15,670 bases of DNA, taken from contig SKJO01000278.1 in the NCBI GenBank assembly GCA_007121975.1, positions 1-15,670 on the forward strand, read 5' to 3'. This document shows positions 12,638 through 15,670 of this stretch, piece by piece. Positions within the stretch are counted from its first letter, which is position 1; every line of letters starts with the position of its first letter. The translations under genes and the position numbers were made by a program. Under the pieces are notes generated by a model that saw only the letters and a program-made list of their open reading frames with translations, was not told the DNA's origin and did no database searches. Source of the stretch: Nitriliruptoraceae bacterium (GTDB taxonomy: Bacteria > Actinomycetota > Nitriliruptoria > Nitriliruptorales > Nitriliruptoraceae).

Positions 12638-13951
12638 ATGACGATCAGCGCAGAGCCCCGCCACCTCGACGCCCGCTACGACGTGCTGGTCGTCGGTGCC
12701 GGACCGGCCGGGATGGCCGCCGCCATCGGCGCCCGGGAGATGGGCGCGGACTCCGTGCTCCTCGTCGACCGGGAACGGGATCCCGGTGGCATCCTGCTGC
12801 AGTGCATCCACTCCGGCTTCGGCCTGCACGCGTTCAAGGAGGAGATCACCGGCCCGGAGTACGCCGAGCGCTTCTTCGAGCAGGTGCTCGACCACGAGGT
12901 GGACGTGCTCACCGACGCGTTCGTGATGGACGTCACCGCGGAGCGCCGCGTCAAGCTGATGTCGCCGTCGGTGGGGGTCACCACCGTGGACGCCGGGGCG
13001 GTCGTGCTCGCGATGGGGGCCCGCGAGCGCACCCGTGGGGCGATCCACATCCCCGGGGACCGTCCGTCGGGGGTGATGACCGCGGGGCTGGCCCAGAAGA
13101 TGGTCAACCTCGAGGGCTACCTGCCGGGCCGGCGGGCGGTCATCCTCGGGTCGGGGGACATCGGCCTGATCATGGCGCGCCGGCTCACGCTCGAGGGCGT
13201 CGAGGTGGTCGGGGTCTTCGAGCTGCTCGCGCATCCCAGCGGGCTCGGGCGCAACATCGTGCAGTGCCTCGAGGACTTCGACATCCCGCTGCACCTGTCG
13301 ACCACGGTGGTCGGGATCCACGGGCGCGACCGACTCGAACGCCTCACGGTCGCCCCCGTCGACGATCAGCGCCAACCGTTGATGGACCGCGCCTGGGACG
13401 TGGACTGCGACACCCTGCTGCTGTCGATCGGACTCATCCCCGACGCCGAGCTCGCCCGCGACCTCGGCGCACGCATGGATCCGCTGACCGGGGGCCCGAT
13501 GGTCAGCTCCACCATGGAGACCTCCCTGCCCGGCGTGTTCGCCGCCGGCAACGTCGTGCACGTCAACGACCTCGCCGACTGGGTCAGCCAGGAGGCCCGC
13601 GTGGCCGGGGAGGCGGCGGGGGCGCTGAGCACCGGCCGGATGCGCCCGCTCGAGGACATCCGTCTGCTGCCCGGCGACAACGTCGGGTACGTCGTGCCGC
13701 ACACGATCTCCAGCGACCACACCCAGACCGTGTCGTTCCGGGTCCGCAAACCGATCTACGGCGACACCCAGCTGCGGCTCGGCGAGGTGCACCGACGCAA
13801 GCTCAAGGCGGCCGTTCCCGCCGAGATGATCACGATCAAGGTCGGACCTCACCTGCTCGAGGGGTTCACCGGTGATGCGCTGCGGGTCGACGCGGTGCCC
13901 TTCGACGCCGAGGCAGACGCGCCGTCCGACGCTGTGGGAGGTGAGCGCTGA
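12638..13951 (+). CDS. FAD/NAD(P)-dependent oxidoreductase, partner of the GlpA-like protein
   Basis: A 437-residue pyridine-nucleotide-disulfide-reductase-fold protein. YDVLVVGAGPAGMAAAIGA (14-32) binds FAD, VVLAMGARER (122-131) is the ATG-like motif, VILGSGDIGLIMARRL (168-183) binds NAD(P), and LPGVFAAGNVVHVNDL (298-313) is the C-terminal FAD motif. There is no CxxC/CxxxxC redox disulfide; a single Cys sits in GGILLQCIHSGFG (50-62). It starts 6 bp after the GlpA-like gene, with GGAGG at 12623-12627, and its stop overlaps the DUF1667 start by one base (TGATG). By analogy to the Thermotoga cluster it would pass electrons from the GlpA-like protein to NAD(P) or another acceptor. The direction of electron flow is inference. 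Confidence 0.88.
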   Translation: MTISAEPRHLDARYDVLVVGAGPAGMAAAIGAREMGADSVLLVDRERDPGGILLQCIHSGFGLHAFKEEITGPEYAERFFEQVLDHEVDVLTDAFVMDVTAERRVKLMSPSVGVTTVDAGAVVLAMGARERTRGAIHIPGDRPSGVMTAGLAQKMVNLEGYLPGRRAVILGSGDIGLIMARRLTLEGVEVVGVFELLAHPSGLGRNIVQCLEDFDIPLHLSTTVVGIHGRDRLERLTVAPVDDQRQPLMDRAWDVDCDTLLLSIGLIPDAELARDLGARMDPLTGGPMVSSTMETSLPGVFAAGNVVHVNDLADWVSQEARVAGEAAGALSTGRMRPLEDIRLLPGDNVGYVVPHTISSDHTQTVSFRVRKPIYGDTQLRLGEVHRRKLKAAVPAEMITIKVGPHLLEGFTGDALRVDAVPFDAEADAPSDAVGGER

Positions 13952-14334
13952 TGGCCGATTCGACGACCGAGACCGCCGTGTACCTGTGCACCGGCTGTCC
14001 GCTGGGTTGCCGCCTCGAGGTCGATGCGGTGGCGGGCGACGTGATCGAGGTCCGCGGGCACACCTGCAAGCGTGGTGAGCGCTACGGACGCCAGGAGTAC
14101 CTCGACCCGCGGAGGCCGCTGTCGACGACCGTGTGGGTGCGTGGTGCCCGGGTGGCCCGGCTGCCGGTGCGCAGTGCCGAGTCCGTGCCCCGCGACCGGT
14201 TGGTCGAGGTCGCCGAGGCGCTGCGCGGCGTGTGCGTCGACGCGCCGGTCCGGCGCGGCCAGGTCGTGCTCGCCGACGTCGCCGGCACCGGGGTGGACGT
14301 GATCGCCAGCCGGTCGCTGGAACCGGTCGGCTGA
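13951..14334 (+). CDS. DUF1667 protein, four-cysteine small subunit of the GlpA-like cluster
   Basis: A 127-residue protein of the DUF1667 family. The N-terminus has C13-x2-C16-x3-C20 (YLCTGCPLGCRLEV) and C39 (RGHTCKRGERYG), four cysteines suited to an iron-sulfur or zinc site. Downstream family features are RRPLSTTVWVRGARVARLPVRSAESVPRD-like text (about residues 54-82), DAPVRRGQVVLADVAGTGVDV (about 99-119) and the final IASRSLEPVG. GGAGG at 13937-13941 precedes ATG 13951, which shares its A with the previous stop. The invariable company of DUF1667 with a GlpA-like and an NAD(P)/FAD oxidoreductase gene points to a third subunit of one enzyme. Its exact role is not established. Confidence 0.87.
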   Translation: MADSTTETAVYLCTGCPLGCRLEVDAVAGDVIEVRGHTCKRGERYGRQEYLDPRRPLSTTVWVRGARVARLPVRSAESVPRDRLVEVAEALRGVCVDAPVRRGQVVLADVAGTGVDVIASRSLEPVG

Positions 14335-14369
14335 GCTTCGCGCTGGCCGCCCGGCGCCGGGGTCAGCCG
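14328..14369. terminator. Bidirectional terminator between convergent genes, with both stop codons in the stem
   Basis: CGGCTGA (14328-14334) and TCAGCCG (14363-14369) form a 7-bp inverted repeat. The TGA of the DUF1667 gene and the TGA of the minus-strand gene lie within these arms. Inside is a self-complementary CCCGGCGCCGGG (14350-14361). The gap between the two genes is only 28 bp, so this is the only place for termination in either direction. Confidence 0.45.
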
Positions 14370-15670
14370 CCGAGCTCGAAGACCAGCACCTCGGAGTCCT
14401 CGAAGGACTCGTCGGCGGTGCCCTGCCGGGAGGCGATCACCTCGCCGTCGAGGCGCACCTCGAGCAGGTACTCCACCGCCGGCTCGCAGATACTGAAGTA
14501 GCGCACCCAGGTCTCGTAGCGCCCCAGCGGCGCCTGACCGGCCTCCCAGCTGATCGTCTCGCTGACCGGGTCGTCCGGCGGGTGCCCGCACGGGGTCATC
14601 GCGTCCTGATCGAGTTGGCCGCCGCTCGCCGACTCGGTGGTCATCCAGGAGATCTCGGTGCCGTTGGGCTCGCGCACCCGCAGGTCGAGGTCGCCGCCTG
14701 CCCAGGTCACGGTCACGGTCAGCGCCGCAGTCGAGGTGGCATCGCCGGGTTCGGGCTCGGGTTCGGGTTCGGGTTCGGGTTCGGGTTCGGGTTCGGTCTC
14801 GGGTTCGGCGACGACGGGAGTGCGTCCGAGTTCGGCGCAGAGCGCCGGGTGCTCATCGCACGCCTCGGCGCCGAGCAGCGTGTCGATCGGGCCTCCGGGG
14901 GGCGCCCCCGAGAGGCGCTCGAAGATCTCGTTGTCCTGCATGTCGACGAGGACCACCACCCCGGTGGGTGGCTGACCGCCGTCGACGACGGTGACGACCT
15001 CAGCGAGGTCGAACCCGGCCCAGCGGGTGCCCTGGATATCGGGGTCCGCGGTCGGGGCGATGGGGGCGCGCAGCGGACTCCCGCCCTCACAGCGCACCGT
15101 GGGCAGGCCCTGACCGTCGATCAGCACGGCCGTCCCTGCCTGCAAAACCGCCGGATAGGGGCGGGTCCTACTCCCCTCGAGTGCGTGGTCGAGCACCAGG
15201 GTGTCGGCCCGCAGCACCACCGGGGTGTGGCCACCAAGCGATGGTCGGATCTGCTCGGGGGACCACCCGAGCACCTCGGCGAAGGCCGTGGCGGCCGCAG
15301 TGTCGTCCTCGAACCCGCCCGTCAGGCGCTCGACGTCACAGGAAGCGACGGTACGGATGCCGCCGTACAAGCCGGCCCGCGTCGCCTCGACGCCGGTGAT
15401 CTGGGTCACGCCGCCCGCCTCGGTGGGGGCCGGTGGGCGCGGGGCATGGTGGACCAGCAGGGGCGTGCTCGGCGGCGTGGCGGACGCACCCGCACCGGCA
15501 ACGAACGCGCCGGGATGGCTGCTGCCGGCAGGTTCCAGCACCAGCACGGAGCGGTCGAGGTCCGGCAGGTCATCGCCGCCAAGCAGCCACCAGGCGCCCG
15601 CGACCCCCGCCAGCAGCACGACCGCCCCGATCGCGCCGGCCAGCAGCGGCCCACGGCCGCGCGCGGGGAC
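14363..15670 (-). CDS. Membrane-anchored protein with DUF6777, Pro-Glu repeat and YfaP/DUF2135-like domain (5' end outside window)
   Basis: The frame is open to the window edge, giving 435 residues without a proper start; the GTG at 15619 falls inside the membrane segment, so the true start lies beyond 15670. Visible residues 4-7 (RGRG) precede a hydrophobic segment (8-30) that would anchor the protein, leaving the rest outside. Residues about 90-230 match DUF6777: GLYGGIRTVASCDVERL, EVLGWSPEQIRPS, TPVVLRADT, VLQAGTAVLIDGQGLPTVRC. DUF6777 usually continues with a CGNPL-like motif; here it reads EGGSPL. A Pro-Glu repeat (about 289-308) acts as a stiff spacer. The C-terminal part (about 315-410; DLDLRVREPNGTEISW, GGQLDQDA, LGRYETWVRYF) resembles the DUF2135/YfaP beta-sandwich domain. 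Surface binding is likely; the ligand is unknown. Confidence 0.75.
   Translation of the reverse strand, partial: VPARGRGPLLAGAIGAVVLLAGVAGAWWLLGGDDLPDLDRSVLVLEPAGSSHPGAFVAGAGASATPPSTPLLVHHAPRPPAPTEAGGVTQITGVEATRAGLYGGIRTVASCDVERLTGGFEDDTAAATAFAEVLGWSPEQIRPSLGGHTPVVLRADTLVLDHALEGSRTRPYPAVLQAGTAVLIDGQGLPTVRCEGGSPLRAPIAPTADPDIQGTRWAGFDLAEVVTVVDGGQPPTGVVVLVDMQDNEIFERLSGAPPGGPIDTLLGAEACDEHPALCAELGRTPVVAEPETEPEPEPEPEPEPEPEPGDATSTAALTVTVTWAGGDLDLRVREPNGTEISWMTTESASGGQLDQDAMTPCGHPPDDPVSETISWEAGQAPLGRYETWVRYFSICEPAVEYLLEVRLDGEVIASRQGTADESFEDSEVLVFELGG
14747..14806 (-). repeat. Hexanucleotide (GGGTTC)n microsatellite coding for Pro-Glu dipeptides
   Basis: Ten 6-bp units, nearly all GGGTTC on the plus strand with a few GGGCTC/GGTCTC variants, encode the Pro-Glu repeat of the minus-strand protein. 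The unit is a multiple of three, so slippage would change spacer length by whole dipeptides without a frameshift. Confidence 0.85.

Noticed and set aside
11006..13852. Very long minus-strand open frame (948 codons) opposite the GlpA-like trio
   Set aside because: It is a GC-skew shadow: its text is His/Arg/Gly/Pro-rich with no motif, while the plus-strand frames hold clear enzymes.
15617..15619. GTG 15619 as the start of the DUF6777 protein
   Set aside because: It falls in the middle of the membrane segment, and the frame continues to the window edge with further hydrophobic residues preceded by basic ones.

Overview
The window is very GC-rich, its genes are packed closely, many starts are GTG, and the gene families are typical of Actinomycetota: DUF222/13E12-type HNH nuclease, DUF4916 Nudix-like protein, DUF6777, and a group 3b [NiFe]-hydrogenase with an embedded cyclic-nucleotide-binding-like protein. 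Acidimicrobiia or a similar deep-branching actinobacterial class is my best guess, but this is inferred from family content only. No rRNA, tRNA, CRISPR array, insertion sequence or phage gene was seen.

Left part (1-3031). The window opens inside a plus-strand HNH endonuclease gene whose linker is a 21-bp tandem repeat. Then come a small ferredoxin, a CPBP-type membrane protease and a flavodoxin-like FMN reductase, all plus strand. A DUF4916 Nudix-like gene on the minus strand converges on them.

Centre (3032-8314). The main feature is a six-gene plus-strand operon: iron-sulfur (beta) subunit, a cNMP-fold protein without a DNA-binding domain, FAD/NAD(P)-binding (gamma) subunit, small (delta) subunit, large catalytic (alpha) subunit and its maturation endopeptidase. 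Every junction overlaps (4 bp at four junctions, 23 bp at one), so the genes are almost certainly co-transcribed. The composition is that of a cytosolic NAD(P)-linked group 3b hydrogenase (the Hyh/Hyd3 type of mycobacteria, sulfhydrogenase I type of Pyrococcus). Upstream lies a 14-bp perfect match to the DosR/DevR core pattern GGGNCNNNNGNCCC. It abuts a TTGTCC-17-TAGCGT promoter, which suggests induction by hypoxia or redox stress. The hyp genes for NiFe-centre assembly are not in the window.

Between convergent genes (8315-8786). A strong hairpin follows the hydrogenase operon and a 12-bp perfect hairpin follows the phosphofructokinase gene. Between them are about 380 bp without a convincing gene, holding a palindromic hairpin and an 11-bp-periodic CACAGG array.

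Right part (8787-15670). A minus-strand phosphofructokinase carries the pyrophosphate-type signatures and is divergent from a Gfo/Idh/MocA oxidoreductase. A three-gene unit follows: a GlpA-like FAD protein with a C-terminal [2Fe-2S] BFD-like domain, a second FAD/NAD(P) oxidoreductase, and a DUF1667 protein with four cysteines. This matches the glycerol-3-phosphate dehydrogenase cluster known from Thermotoga and clostridia. The window ends in a minus-strand membrane-anchored protein with DUF6777, a Pro-Glu repeat and a YfaP/DUF2135-like beta domain; its 5' end lies outside the window.

Taken together, the centre and right describe redox flexibility: H2/NAD(P)H exchange, reversible PPi-linked glycolysis and glycerol phosphate oxidation. 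Only the operon-level links are supported by the sequence itself.
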